From the NCBI GenBank assembly GCA_910577315.1, contig CAJTME010000006.1, positions 62,001 through 126,000 on the forward strand: 64,000 nucleotides of DNA. The letters are read 5' to 3'. Positions 17,642 through 26,418 of this stretch are shown here, piece by piece (position 1 is the stretch's first letter; each line of letters begins with the position of its first letter). The position numbers were made by a program, and so were the translations under genes. This DNA is from an uncultured Muribaculaceae bacterium (GTDB lineage Bacteria; Bacteroidota; Bacteroidia; Bacteroidales; Muribaculaceae). The notes beneath the pieces are model-generated. The model ran no database searches and was not told the origin of the DNA. It worked only from the letters and a program-made list of their open reading frames with translations.

Positions 17642-17670
17642 TAAATCCGGCAAAATGACAGTGAACACAT

Positions 17671-17699
17671 CCTCCGCCCTCAGTGGCGGGGGATTTTTT
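17671..17699 (+). terminator. rho-independent terminator of the fimbria-like operon
   Basis: CCTCCGCC (17671-17678) pairs with GGCGGGGG (17685-17692) around a six-base loop, with one G-U pair, followed by T6. It lies 30 bp after the beta-helix gene. Confidence 0.85.
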
Positions 17700-17741
17700 G
17701 TTTTAAACGGGGGTGGAAATTGGCGGTTTGTCGCTCTTGTA

Positions 17742-17772
17742 TTGCGCGGGCGCGGGCGTGTGGCTATATTTG
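17742..17772 (+). promoter_or_regulatory. promoter of the pectinase gene
   Basis: TTG (17742-17744), 20 bp, TATATTTG (17765-17772), with the expected start about 16 nt before the ATG at 17795. It supports a separate transcription unit. Confidence 0.65.
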
Positions 17773-17794
17773 CATCAAAATCCTGAATAATCCA

Positions 17795-20700
17795 ATGAAA
17801 ACACTGCCTTTGTTAACATTTGGGCTGGCTGCCGCGCTGGGCGCTGTGCAGGCCGGCGCGGTCACCGGAGTGGTAGAGCAATGGAGCGATGCCTCTCAGT
17901 CGGCCAAAATAATCGACATCAATTTCAGCGACACATCGTGGCCGTGGACCTGGGCCGGAGAGACCGGGCGCGACTGCCCCTCGATGGACGACGGCGGCTA
18001 TGTGAACGCCGTGCTCGATGCGGCAACCTCGACCGACGGAGTCAAATATCCCGTGCTGTTCCATAACTGCACGTTTGCGACGAGCGCCGCAAAGAACGGT
18101 TATCCCGGCACCACCGCCGCCTTTGCCCGCCAGTATTTCATCGGCGAGAAACCCTCGGGAAATTCCGACGCCACATACAACAACTGGACTGTCGAAGGAC
18201 ATACCTCGTATCTCGAGGACAACATACGGCGCGATGACGACGGACGCCCCGTCTACGGCGAGGGCGGCTTCGTGCAGATGTGCCGCGACGGCGCCCGCAA
18301 CGGCGTGTCGAGTCACGGATGGATGGAAATAGACCACATCCCCTATGTCGAGCGCGTGCAGTGGTCGTGGTCGTCGACATCGTGGGGCCGCGGTATAAAG
18401 TGCGACATCAAGATTGGCGACGGTGACTGGCAGCCCCTGGTGTGGATGGGGTCGGAACGTCAGAAACAGGGCTGGACCGTGTTCAGCGACCAGGGATATT
18501 TCATGGAAAACGTGATTGACGCCCGCGACGTGTCGCTGCGCTGGCGCGTGTGGGACGGCGAAGACCCCGCCAATCCCGTGCAGACCGACGCCGACGGCAA
18601 CTGCCCCTTCACCCAGACAATCGACCCCATGGCCGAGCGGCAGGCTCCGCGAGTACACAAGGTGCGCATTTTCGGCGATGAAATCACGGCTGAACAGGCT
18701 GCCTATGCCCGTCAGAACCCGATAGGCGATGTCGGCGAGCTTTCCGACCTCGAGGACCTCGGCTTCACGGATGCCGAGCCGGCTCCCGACGCCAATGCCC
18801 CGGCGGTTGTCTACACCGTCAGCCAGGACGGCCGGGCCGACTACGCTACCGTTCAGGCGGCCATCGACGCCGTGCCCGATGGCTACCGCGGCATAATCCT
18901 CATCGCCCCCGGCGTATATGAGGAAAATGTATATGCCGGACGTCGCGGCGAAGCCGAAAAGTACATCTCGCTCATCGGCGAGGATGCCGCCACGACCATA
19001 CTGACCTCGTCGACCTCGCGCGGCGGAAATTCAACCAACACATACATGGACTGCGCGGCCCTCAACGTGATATGGCCCCGCTTCTATGCCGAAAACATAA
19101 CGGTGCGCAACACTTCGGGTAATGTCGGCCAGGCCGAAGCCCTCTTCACCTCGGGCGACGGCCACATATTCCGCAACTGCGTGCTCAGCGGCTGGCAGGA
19201 CACCTACAAGGCCAATGTTGGCGCGCGCGGTTATTTCACAGGCTGCACCGTCGAGGGCACGACCGATTTCATCTATGACGGCGGCCTGGAATGGTTTGAG
19301 GATTGCGAAATACGCGCCCTCGGCAACGGCGGCTACATCACCGCGCCCGCCGAAAGCGGCATGCCGATGAGCCGTGTCATGTATCCCGAACTCAGCGAGG
19401 AACGTTTCTACCCCGGTCTTTTCCTGAGCAACTGCCGACTCACCGCCGCCGACGGCGTCACCCGCTTCTCGCTGGGACGTCCGTGGAAGGAAACATCGGG
19501 TGCGGCATTCCTCAACTGCGTGCTCGGCGCCCATATCGCTGATGCCGGCTGGACGGCCTGGAACGGCTCGGAAAACTCATCGTCGCTCTACGAATACAAG
19601 AGCCTGAACCCCGACGGAACCCTCGCCGACATCAGCCGCCGCGCATCGTTCAGCCGCCAGGCTTCCGATGCCGAGTATGAGGCATACTTCAATCCCGCCT
19701 TCCTTTTCGGCAAGTTCTCAAAGACCGAGTTTGACCATGAAGCCATCCTTGGCAGCGCGGTGGCTCCGGCAAATTTCAGCATCGACGGCAGCGTCATCAC
19801 CTGGGACAGCGCCGACAGCAACGCGGCATACATTATATATAAGGACGGCGAGCGGGTTGACATCGTCACCGAGGCCCGCTATGACAACGCCGACGCGGAC
19901 GGGCATTATTCGGTCCGCGCCATATCGCGCTACGGCGTGCTGTCAAACGCCGTCGAGGCCGTCGAGTCGTCGCGCACCCTCGCGTTCCCGACTGCCGAGG
20001 GTTTCGGAAAGTTCGCAACCGGCGGCCGCGGTGGCAAGGTGGTGACCGTTACCTCGCTGGAAGACGACGGCTCGGAAGGCACCCTGCGCTGGGCTTTCGA
20101 GCAGCACAAGGGGTATCCGTTGACAATCGTGTTCGCGGTCAGCGGCGACATCGCCCTCTCGCGTGAACTGCGCGTGAACCGCACCGACTGGACCCTGGCC
20201 GGACAGTCGGCTCCCGGCGAAGGCATCGTCATCACCCGCAACAAGGTCAACTTCGGCGGCTCGCAGAACTTCATCGTGCGCAACGTGCGCTTCCGCATCG
20301 GCCAGAAAAACATGGCCGGCGAGATTCAGGCCGAGAACGCCTGCGGTGCCGAGAACTGCTCCAACTTCATTTTCGACCATTGCTCGTTCGGCTGGTCGGT
20401 AGAGGAAAACATGAACACCGCCGACTGCCATTTCCTCACCGTGCAGTATTCAATCGTTCACGAGGGCCTCTACAACGCCGGCCACTCGAAGGGTTCGCGC
20501 GGCTACGGCTGCCAGTGGGGCGGTTCGCCGGCCACCTACCACCACAATCTCCTGGCCCATAACCAAAGCCGTTCGTGCCGTTTCAACGGCGCCCGTGGCG
20601 AGGACAACGTGGTGTTCATCGAGTATGTCAACAACGTCAACTACAACTACGGCACGCGCGGTGCATGTTACGGCGGCGAGAACACGGCACAAATCGCTTC

Positions 20701-21646
20701 TTACAACGGCCTTAACTCGGCTCATGAATGCAATTTCATGAACAACTACTATCTGTCGGGCAACGCGTCCGACAAGAGCTCTGTGGTGTTTGTCAACGTG
20801 TCGTACGCCCGCGACGGCGCAACTTCGTGGGCTCCGTCCAAATGGTATGTATCAGGCAATTACGCCCGTGGATTCGCGTCGGCGAGCACGAACAACTGGG
20901 TTGGCGTGACGGTCGAGACATATTCAAAAGACGATGTCAAGTCGGAAGAGCGCATAGTGCCGCAGAACGCATATCATAAATACACTCCCGCAGGGGTGGT
21001 GGGCGCGTATCGTCCAGAACTTTACATGATGCAGGATTTCGAGAGCGCCGAGGATGCCTACGCTACCGTTGTGGAAAAAGCCGGAACGGTGAACCGCGAC
21101 AAAGTTGAGGCCCGCGTGGCCGATGACGCCCGCCGCCGCACCACCACTTACGGCGGCAAGACCAAGGGCAAGAAGTCGGGTATTCTCGACACTGAGGCCG
21201 ATGCCGAAGGCTTCTATGATTATGAACCCGCCGAAGCCGCCAAAGACAGCGACGGCGACGGCATGCCCGACGAATGGGAATCGGCCAATGGCCTCAATCC
21301 GTCGGTGGCCGACAACAACAGCGTCAATGCCGACGGCTATACGGCGCTCGAAGTATATCTCAATTCGCTCATGGGCGAGGAAATGAACCGCGAGTTTACT
21401 GACGGAGTAGTGTCGGCAATCGCCGGAGGCATCGAGATGAATTACGATGCGGCCACCTCGACCCTGTCGTTCTCAGAGAATGCCAGCGGTACCGTCCTCA
21501 GCATTTACGATGCCCGTGGCGCGCTGGTTGAGGCTGTGAAAGTCGGCGGTATGTCGGCAAGCGTCGCCCACCTCCCCGCCGGGGTGCTGCTGGTGCGCCT
21601 CGATGCCGATGGCTTTGCGCCGAGGGTGCTCAAAATAGTAAGGTAA
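17795..21646 (+). CDS. secreted pectin methylesterase-pectate lyase fusion with T9SS-like C-terminal domain
   Basis: A 1283-residue multidomain extracellular enzyme. A signal peptide (MKTLPLLTFGLAAALG) is followed by an unassigned beta-rich module (residues about 30-330), a CE8 pectinesterase domain (about 336-647), a short fibronectin-like segment (about 655-720) and a PL1-type pectate lyase domain (about 728-1100). In the esterase, GWQDTY, TTDFIYD and LGRPW keep the catalytic Gln, two Asp and Arg. The lyase opens with FPTAEGFGKFATGGRGG and has FDHCSFGWSVEENMN. DSDGDGMPDEWE near 1150 is a Ca-binding motif. The last 80 residues (LSIYDARGALV, LPAGVLLVRLDADG) resemble a type A T9SS sorting domain. 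It would de-esterify and then cut homogalacturonan. The ATG at 17795 fits the promoter and signal peptide. Confidence 0.88.
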   Translation: MKTLPLLTFGLAAALGAVQAGAVTGVVEQWSDASQSAKIIDINFSDTSWPWTWAGETGRDCPSMDDGGYVNAVLDAATSTDGVKYPVLFHNCTFATSAAKNGYPGTTAAFARQYFIGEKPSGNSDATYNNWTVEGHTSYLEDNIRRDDDGRPVYGEGGFVQMCRDGARNGVSSHGWMEIDHIPYVERVQWSWSSTSWGRGIKCDIKIGDGDWQPLVWMGSERQKQGWTVFSDQGYFMENVIDARDVSLRWRVWDGEDPANPVQTDADGNCPFTQTIDPMAERQAPRVHKVRIFGDEITAEQAAYARQNPIGDVGELSDLEDLGFTDAEPAPDANAPAVVYTVSQDGRADYATVQAAIDAVPDGYRGIILIAPGVYEENVYAGRRGEAEKYISLIGEDAATTILTSSTSRGGNSTNTYMDCAALNVIWPRFYAENITVRNTSGNVGQAEALFTSGDGHIFRNCVLSGWQDTYKANVGARGYFTGCTVEGTTDFIYDGGLEWFEDCEIRALGNGGYITAPAESGMPMSRVMYPELSEERFYPGLFLSNCRLTAADGVTRFSLGRPWKETSGAAFLNCVLGAHIADAGWTAWNGSENSSSLYEYKSLNPDGTLADISRRASFSRQASDAEYEAYFNPAFLFGKFSKTEFDHEAILGSAVAPANFSIDGSVITWDSADSNAAYIIYKDGERVDIVTEARYDNADADGHYSVRAISRYGVLSNAVEAVESSRTLAFPTAEGFGKFATGGRGGKVVTVTSLEDDGSEGTLRWAFEQHKGYPLTIVFAVSGDIALSRELRVNRTDWTLAGQSAPGEGIVITRNKVNFGGSQNFIVRNVRFRIGQKNMAGEIQAENACGAENCSNFIFDHCSFGWSVEENMNTADCHFLTVQYSIVHEGLYNAGHSKGSRGYGCQWGGSPATYHHNLLAHNQSRSCRFNGARGEDNVVFIEYVNNVNYNYGTRGACYGGENTAQIASYNGLNSAHECNFMNNYYLSGNASDKSSVVFVNVSYARDGATSWAPSKWYVSGNYARGFASASTNNWVGVTVETYSKDDVKSEERIVPQNAYHKYTPAGVVGAYRPELYMMQDFESAEDAYATVVEKAGTVNRDKVEARVADDARRRTTTYGGKTKGKKSGILDTEADAEGFYDYEPAEAAKDSDGDGMPDEWESANGLNPSVADNNSVNADGYTALEVYLNSLMGEEMNREFTDGVVSAIAGGIEMNYDAATSTLSFSENASGTVLSIYDARGALVEAVKVGGMSASVAHLPAGVLLVRLDADGFAPRVLKIVR

Positions 21647-21661
21647 TTTCGCCTATCATAT

Positions 21662-21706
21662 AAAACACGAAGTGCCGGCTTTTGCAAGTCCGGCACTTCG
21701 TGTTTT
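21662..21706. terminator. bidirectional terminator, 17-bp perfect stem
   Basis: Arms 21662-21678 and 21690-21706 are perfectly complementary with an 11-base loop, and each strand ends the stem in four T. It separates the pectinase gene (+) from the convergent small membrane-protein gene (-), whose stop codon lies at the arm end. Confidence 0.9.
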
Positions 21707-22098
21707 CAAGCCTGGGGCTCACGCCGCTCCATCAGCCTGACGGATATTTCGTAAGTGTTAAGGGCGGTTACAAGCGATACGCTGCCGATTACAATCCATA
21801 CGGCGGTCAGCAGCAGGTCGGGCGCGTCGAGATAGAACAGCTGGAACTCGGGCAGCCTCAGTGAATGTATCCATGACGAGATTGCCGGTATGGCCAGCGA
21901 AAACAGGATTCCCACCACGAAGCCAGCGATGGCGGCATACAGGGCGGCGCGGCGGTTGGCGCGGTTGACCGACACGTTATGGCTCCTCACCATCTCGACT
22001 GCATCGAGATTGCTGGTGAGACGGCTCATGAAATCTGCCTCGCTCGGCAGGCGGGGCTGAAAGTCGTCGAAAAGTGATTTTAGTTCGTCGTTTTCCAT
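21706..22098 (-). CDS. small membrane protein downstream of an ECF sigma factor
   Basis: A 130-residue protein with two hydrophobic helices (residues about 50-72 and 92-112) and an acidic N-terminal cytoplasmic segment (MENDELKSLFDDFQPRLPSE). It starts 10 bp after the stop of the ECF sigma factor gene, the usual place of a membrane anti-sigma factor, and its size and topology would allow that. No HxxxCxxC zinc anti-sigma motif is present, so the anti-sigma role is inference from position only. Confidence 0.6.
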   Translation of the reverse strand: MENDELKSLFDDFQPRLPSEADFMSRLTSNLDAVEMVRSHNVSVNRANRRAALYAAIAGFVVGILFSLAIPAISSWIHSLRLPEFQLFYLDAPDLLLTAVWIVIGSVSLVTALNTYEISVRLMERREPQA

Positions 22099-22108
22099 AA
22101 TTGCGGGG

Positions 22109-22591
22109 TCATTTTTGGTCGGTCAGCATGCCTTTTAGATGGGCGCGTCCGCGCGACAGCTGTTGCTTGACGGCAGCCTCGGAGGCGTCGATGATTTCGG
22201 CAATCTCCTTGATGGAGTAGTCCTGAAGATAAAACAGAAGGATGGCGGTACGTTCCTTTTCAGACAGTCCGTCGAGGGCCGCGTAAAGGGCCTGGTAGCG
22301 GAAAGCCGAATCGGCACGGTCGTCGGCCGCGACAGCCTCGGCATGGTCGAGCGAGAGCGACTGGCGTCCCGCACGTTTGATGCTGATGAAGGTGTTGTAG
22401 GCGATGCGGTAGAGCCACGACGAGAATTTCGCCTGGTCGCGGAAAGTGTCGATAGAGAGATAGGCTTTTAGAAAAGTTTCCTGAGCAATGTCGTCGGCCA
22501 GCGCTGTGTCGCCGCAGCAGAGACCCACCAGAAAGCGGCGGAGCGCTTGACTGGTGGCCTCGACCTTGGATATGAATTGCTCGCGGTTCAC
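22109..22591 (-). CDS. ECF-type RNA polymerase sigma factor
   Basis: A 160-residue sigma-70 family protein with region 2 (DDIAQETFLKAYLSIDTFRDQAKFSSWLYRI-like pattern, residues about 32-62) and region 4 (LSEKERTAILLFYLQDYSIKEIAEI with the helix-turn-helix, about 108-150). It lacks regions 1 and 3, as in ECF factors. Its ATG overlaps the stop of the upstream DUF6249-like gene by four bases, and a small membrane protein follows 10 bp later, so the three genes form a module. The stimulus and target genes are unknown. Confidence 0.92.
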   Translation of the reverse strand: MNREQFISKVEATSQALRRFLVGLCCGDTALADDIAQETFLKAYLSIDTFRDQAKFSSWLYRIAYNTFISIKRAGRQSLSLDHAEAVAADDRADSAFRYQALYAALDGLSEKERTAILLFYLQDYSIKEIAEIIDASEAAVKQQLSRGRAHLKGMLTDQK

Positions 22592-22974
22592 TGCTTTTTC
22601 GACACGAAGTAGACGATGAGATAGCTGATACCGATTGCCAGGAAGGCTGCCGAGGCAATCATGAAACCGTTCTCGATATGTGCTTCGGGCTCGGTGTGGG
22701 CGAAAATCGCGGCGACCACTCCTGAGGCGACGCCGAGGAAGGTGAAGATGCAGCCGCGGAGCAACCGGAGGTTGAGCAACTCGCGGGCGCTTTTCTTGGG
22801 TTTGGCGAGGGCATCGGCGAGACGGTCGGCGTCTATGCCGTTGTTGCTCTCAATCGCCTTGATGAGGACTTCGGCGCGTTTGTTGTCGCCGTTGGTGGCG
22901 GCATGGAAAATAATCCAAACCACGCAGATGGGGAGGATGCAGCAGATTGCGATGGGGACCAATACGTTAGTCAT
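22588..22974 (-). CDS. DUF6249-like small membrane protein
   Basis: A 128-residue protein with an N-terminal helix (VPIAICCILPICVVWIIF) and two C-terminal helices, joined by a charged cytoplasmic stretch (GDNKRAEVLIKAIESNN, LADALAKPKKSARELLNLRL). This resembles DUF6249 proteins, which are often found beside ECF sigma factors in Bacteroidales. Its TGA overlaps the sigma-factor ATG (ATGA), indicating coupled translation. It is the first gene of the three-gene sigma module. No function is known. Confidence 0.7.
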   Translation of the reverse strand: MTNVLVPIAICCILPICVVWIIFHAATNGDNKRAEVLIKAIESNNGIDADRLADALAKPKKSARELLNLRLLRGCIFTFLGVASGVVAAIFAHTEPEAHIENGFMIASAAFLAIGISYLIVYFVSKKQ

Positions 22975-23059
22975 AAAAGAGTTTTTTTAATTGTTCGTAA
23001 TGTTGTTTTGAGACATCTCGCATATATGACGCATCGCGCCCGGGAAAGGTGACATTTGA

Positions 23060-23198
23060 AATTAGGAATTAGGAATTAGGAATTAGGAATTAGGAATTGG
23101 AGGGCTCGGGGCGGAGAACTCGGAGCGCTCGGAGAACTCGGAGAGCTCCGAGATGCCCGGATGGCAATTCCTAATTCCTAATTCCTAATTTCTAATTC
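23060..23198. repeat. inverted array of tandem heptamers (AATTAGG)n ... (CCTAATT)n
   Basis: The left arm (23060-23100) has five perfect AATTAGG units and a degenerate sixth. The right arm (23165-23198) has four CTAATTC/T units in reverse orientation and runs directly into the stop codon of the dipeptidase gene. The 64-bp centre is GC-rich with a direct repeat GGAGAACTCGGAG at 23115-23127 and 23133-23145 and the palindrome CTCGGAGAGCTCCGAG. The whole element could fold into one long hairpin. It occupies most of the gap between the two minus-strand units. Confidence 0.9.
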
Positions 23199-25197
23199 AC
23201 TTTGTCAGCCCTGAGTAGTCGCGGCTGTAGCGGAGCATCTGGGGAATGTAGTCTTCGGTGTAGGTGACGCGGACGTCGGTGATGACGCCGTTGTCGTCGG
23301 TCACGGCTTCGTATACCGGGTTGACGAATCCCTTGTAGGGAGCGATGTCGAGCTTGGCGTAGCGGTTGAGGACTTCCTTGTGGAGCTTGGGATCTACCTT
23401 CACGGCATATTTCTCGACGAGCGCGGCGCCGGCGGCATAGTCACCCTCGCTCTTGATGCGCTGGATTTCGCCGAGCAGCTGGCCGAACAGGTCGCGCAGG
23501 GCACGGTAGTCGTTGATTTTCACGTAGGTCTTGCCACCGCGCTTGGTGAGTTCGATGACCTTGTTCTTCTTGCCGTGCTCGAAGGCCCATGCGGCGATGA
23601 GCTGGCGGTTGCGCATGTGGGCTTCCTCGATGTTCTTGCCAGGTTCGATGCGCATCAGCTGGGTCATGAGGCCGTTGAGGATGTATTTGTAGTATTCGGC
23701 CTGATAGGCGTCGGGATTGTCGAGCAGTCCGAGTTCGACGAGTTTCGGGTCGGCGAGATAGTAGAGCGCGAAGAGGTCGGCGCGGGCTTCCTCGAGGGTC
23801 GAGCCGTGGGCCTTGAGGGCGTCGGGGTCAACACCGGGGAGCAGGCGTCCCGAGCCATGGCCGAGACACTCGTGGAGGTCGGTGTGGAGGTTGTCGGTGA
23901 TGAAGAGGTATTTGTCGAGCAGTTCGCGGGTCGGGGCGTCGATGACGAATTCCTCGTTGAAGCCGTTGCCGTGCGATGCCTCGTCATAGGCCTGGGTAAT
24001 GTTCTCGAGGGTTACGGATTTTGAACCGTGTGCGGCGCGGATCCAGTTGGCGTTGGGGAGGTTGATGCCGATGGGAGTGGAGGGATAGGAGTCACCGGCG
24101 AGGATGGCGGCGGTGATGACCTTGGCCGAAACGCCCTTCACGGCCTCCTTGCGGAAGCGGGGATCAACAGGCGAGTTGTTTTCAAACCACTGGGCGTTCT
24201 GCGAGAGCACCTCGGTGCGGTGGCTTGCGGGAATGTTCTTGAAGTTCACGATGGATTCCCACGAGCCGGTCATGCCGAGGGGGTCGCCGTAGCTTTCGAT
24301 GAATCCGTTGATGAAGTCGACCTGCGAGGCGGTGTCCTCGGTCCAGCGTATCGAGTAGTCGTCGAAGGTGGCGAGGTCGCCGGTGGTGTAGTAGTCGATG
24401 AGGCGGGCGATTGTCATGCGCTGATTGTCGTTTTCGGCATATGCCATGGCCTTTGCGAGATTTTCGACGATGCGGGCGATGGCTTCTGAGTAGAGGCCGT
24501 CAAGTTTGTAGATCTGTTCCACGACCTTGCCGTCCTTTTTGGTGACGCGGGCGTTGAGGCCGTACGACACCGGGGTGGCGTCGTTGGGATCTTTCTTGGC
24601 GGCGTAGAAATTCTCAACTTCCTGCTGTGTCACGCCTTCATAGAGGTTGTTGGCCGACGTGAGGATGAGGTCCTCGCCCTCGGCCTGGTTCACGCGCTTG
24701 GCGGCGACGGAGGGATCGAAAATGGCGGCCATCACCTCGGTCTGCACGGGAGTCCACGCGCCCTGGCCGAGTTTTGCGACCTCGGCCTCGAGCCATTCGC
24801 AGGAGAAGCCGGGAGTGAACTTGTCCATCGAGTAGTGATGGTGGATGCCGTTTGCGAACTCGACCTGTTTCAGGTAGTTTTCAAATGCCTTGAAGTCGGC
24901 TGAATTGCGGTCGCCCGAGTAGTTGGAATACACGCCCTCGATCATCTGTCGCAGGGGCAGGTTGTATTTATAGTTCTGGTCCCAGAGGATGTCGCGTCCC
25001 CACAGGGCAGCCTCAGTCAGGTAGTAGACGAGGCGTTTCTGGTTCAGGGTGAGAGATTCGAAATCGGGCACCTGATAGCGGAGTACCTCGATGTCGGCGA
25101 AACGGTCGACGTTGTAGTCGAACGGCTGGGACTGTGCCATGGATGATGCTGAGAGTGTCAGCGCAGCCGCCGACACGATTGTTTTTAGGGTTTTCAT
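23197..25197 (-). CDS. dipeptidyl peptidase III family metallopeptidase (M49)
   Basis: A 666-residue exported peptidase; the N-terminal MKTLKTIVSAAALTLSASSMAQ is a signal peptide. The M49 zinc motif HECLGH is at residues 442-447 and the second motif EEARAD at about 467-472 supplies the third zinc ligand (EECRAE in most M49 enzymes). Dipeptidyl peptidase III removes dipeptides from the N-terminus of short peptides; Bacteroides relatives are known enzymes. It is the last gene of a six-gene minus-strand run and its stop lies inside the heptamer array. Confidence 0.92.
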   Translation of the reverse strand: MKTLKTIVSAAALTLSASSMAQSQPFDYNVDRFADIEVLRYQVPDFESLTLNQKRLVYYLTEAALWGRDILWDQNYKYNLPLRQMIEGVYSNYSGDRNSADFKAFENYLKQVEFANGIHHHYSMDKFTPGFSCEWLEAEVAKLGQGAWTPVQTEVMAAIFDPSVAAKRVNQAEGEDLILTSANNLYEGVTQQEVENFYAAKKDPNDATPVSYGLNARVTKKDGKVVEQIYKLDGLYSEAIARIVENLAKAMAYAENDNQRMTIARLIDYYTTGDLATFDDYSIRWTEDTASQVDFINGFIESYGDPLGMTGSWESIVNFKNIPASHRTEVLSQNAQWFENNSPVDPRFRKEAVKGVSAKVITAAILAGDSYPSTPIGINLPNANWIRAAHGSKSVTLENITQAYDEASHGNGFNEEFVIDAPTRELLDKYLFITDNLHTDLHECLGHGSGRLLPGVDPDALKAHGSTLEEARADLFALYYLADPKLVELGLLDNPDAYQAEYYKYILNGLMTQLMRIEPGKNIEEAHMRNRQLIAAWAFEHGKKNKVIELTKRGGKTYVKINDYRALRDLFGQLLGEIQRIKSEGDYAAGAALVEKYAVKVDPKLHKEVLNRYAKLDIAPYKGFVNPVYEAVTDDNGVITDVRVTYTEDYIPQMLRYSRDYSGLTK

Positions 25198-25213
25198 ATT
25201 ATGTGATATTTAA

Positions 25214-26416
25214 TTATTCAACGTAGAGGATGAGGCCTTTGAGGTATTCGCCCTCGGGGTGGTAGATGTTGATGGGGTGGTCGGCGGGCTGGGTGAGCTG
25301 GTGGAGGATGCGCACCTTGCGGCCCGACTGGGCGGCCGCCGAGAAGACGGCCAGCCTGAATTGCTCGCGGCTGACGGCCTGGGAGCATGAGAAGGTGAAC
25401 AGCACTCCGCCGGGGGCAATCTTGTCGAAGGCGGCGGCGTTCAGTTTCTGATAGCCGCGCAGGGCGTTGCGCAGGGCGCTGCGGTGTTTTGCGAAGGCCG
25501 GGGGGTCGAGCACGATGAGGTCATACTGCGACTTCTCCATTCTTTCGAGGAATTTGAAGGCATCTTCGGCAAACGATTTGTGGCGGGTGTCGCCGGGGAA
25601 GTTAAGCGCGATGTTGGCGTCGGTGAGGGCGACGGCCTTGGACGAAGAGTCGACCGAGTGGACCAGTTCGGCGCCTCCGCGCATGGCGTAGACGGAGAAG
25701 CCGCCGGTGTAGCAGAACATGTTGAGCACGCGGGCGCCGCGGCTGTAGTGTTCGAGCAGGGCCCGGTTGTCGCGCTGGTCGACGAAGAAGCCGGTTTTTT
25801 GTCCGCGCAGCCAGTCGATGTTGAAGCGGAGGCCGTTTTCGGTGGCGATGTTCTCGTCGGAGTGGCCGATGAGATAGTCGTTGACCGGGTCGAGGTGGGC
25901 CTTGTAGGGCAACGTGGTTTCGGACTTGTAATATACGTTTTTCACGCCGAGGGGCACGCCGCCGGCGGTGAGTTCGACGAGCTGGCGGGCTATTACCTCG
26001 CGGGCGAAGTGCATACCGGGCGAATGGGCCTGGACCACGGCGGTGTCGCCGTAGACGTCAACCACCAGTCCGGGGAGGAAGTCGCCCTCGCCGTGGACGA
26101 GGCGGAAAGCCGTGTTGTCAGGGCGGGTGAGGCCGAGGCGCTGGCGCAGGAGCCAGGCCTGGGTAAGGCAGTCGCGGTAGAAGCCGGCGCCGATTTCGAT
26201 GTCGTCGAAAGCGAGCATGCGCACGGCGATGGAGCCGATTTGGAAATGGCCCACGCCGATGGTGCGTCCGTCCGAGGCGACTATGCGCACGAGGTCGCCC
26301 TCGTCGATGTCGGAGGGCATTGCGGTGAGGGCTCCTGAGAACACCCACGGATGGAAGCGGTCGAGCGACTCTTCCTTGCCCCGTTTAAGGCGCAGGATGG
26401 GATAGTTTGTTGCCAT
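25214..26416 (-). CDS. rlmI: class I SAM-dependent 23S rRNA methyltransferase (RlmI-like)
   Basis: A 400-residue protein with an N-terminal PUA RNA-binding domain (LKRGKEESLDRFHPWVFSGA) and a Rossmann methyltransferase domain. FCYTGGFSVYAMRGGA is the SAM-binding loop and VLDPPAFAKHRS the catalytic DPPxF motif. RlmI makes m5C at position 1962 of 23S rRNA in E. coli; bacterial relatives of this size are annotated alike, so the exact target here is inferred. It lies 2 bp after rseP and 16 bp before the dipeptidase gene. Confidence 0.87.
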   Translation of the reverse strand: MATNYPILRLKRGKEESLDRFHPWVFSGALTAMPSDIDEGDLVRIVASDGRTIGVGHFQIGSIAVRMLAFDDIEIGAGFYRDCLTQAWLLRQRLGLTRPDNTAFRLVHGEGDFLPGLVVDVYGDTAVVQAHSPGMHFAREVIARQLVELTAGGVPLGVKNVYYKSETTLPYKAHLDPVNDYLIGHSDENIATENGLRFNIDWLRGQKTGFFVDQRDNRALLEHYSRGARVLNMFCYTGGFSVYAMRGGAELVHSVDSSSKAVALTDANIALNFPGDTRHKSFAEDAFKFLERMEKSQYDLIVLDPPAFAKHRSALRNALRGYQKLNAAAFDKIAPGGVLFTFSCSQAVSREQFRLAVFSAAAQSGRKVRILHQLTQPADHPINIYHPEGEYLKGLILYVE

Positions 26417-26418
26417 GG

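Noticed and set aside
23060..23198. CRISPR-like array
   Set aside because: The seven-base units are directly tandem with no spacers and no cas genes nearby.
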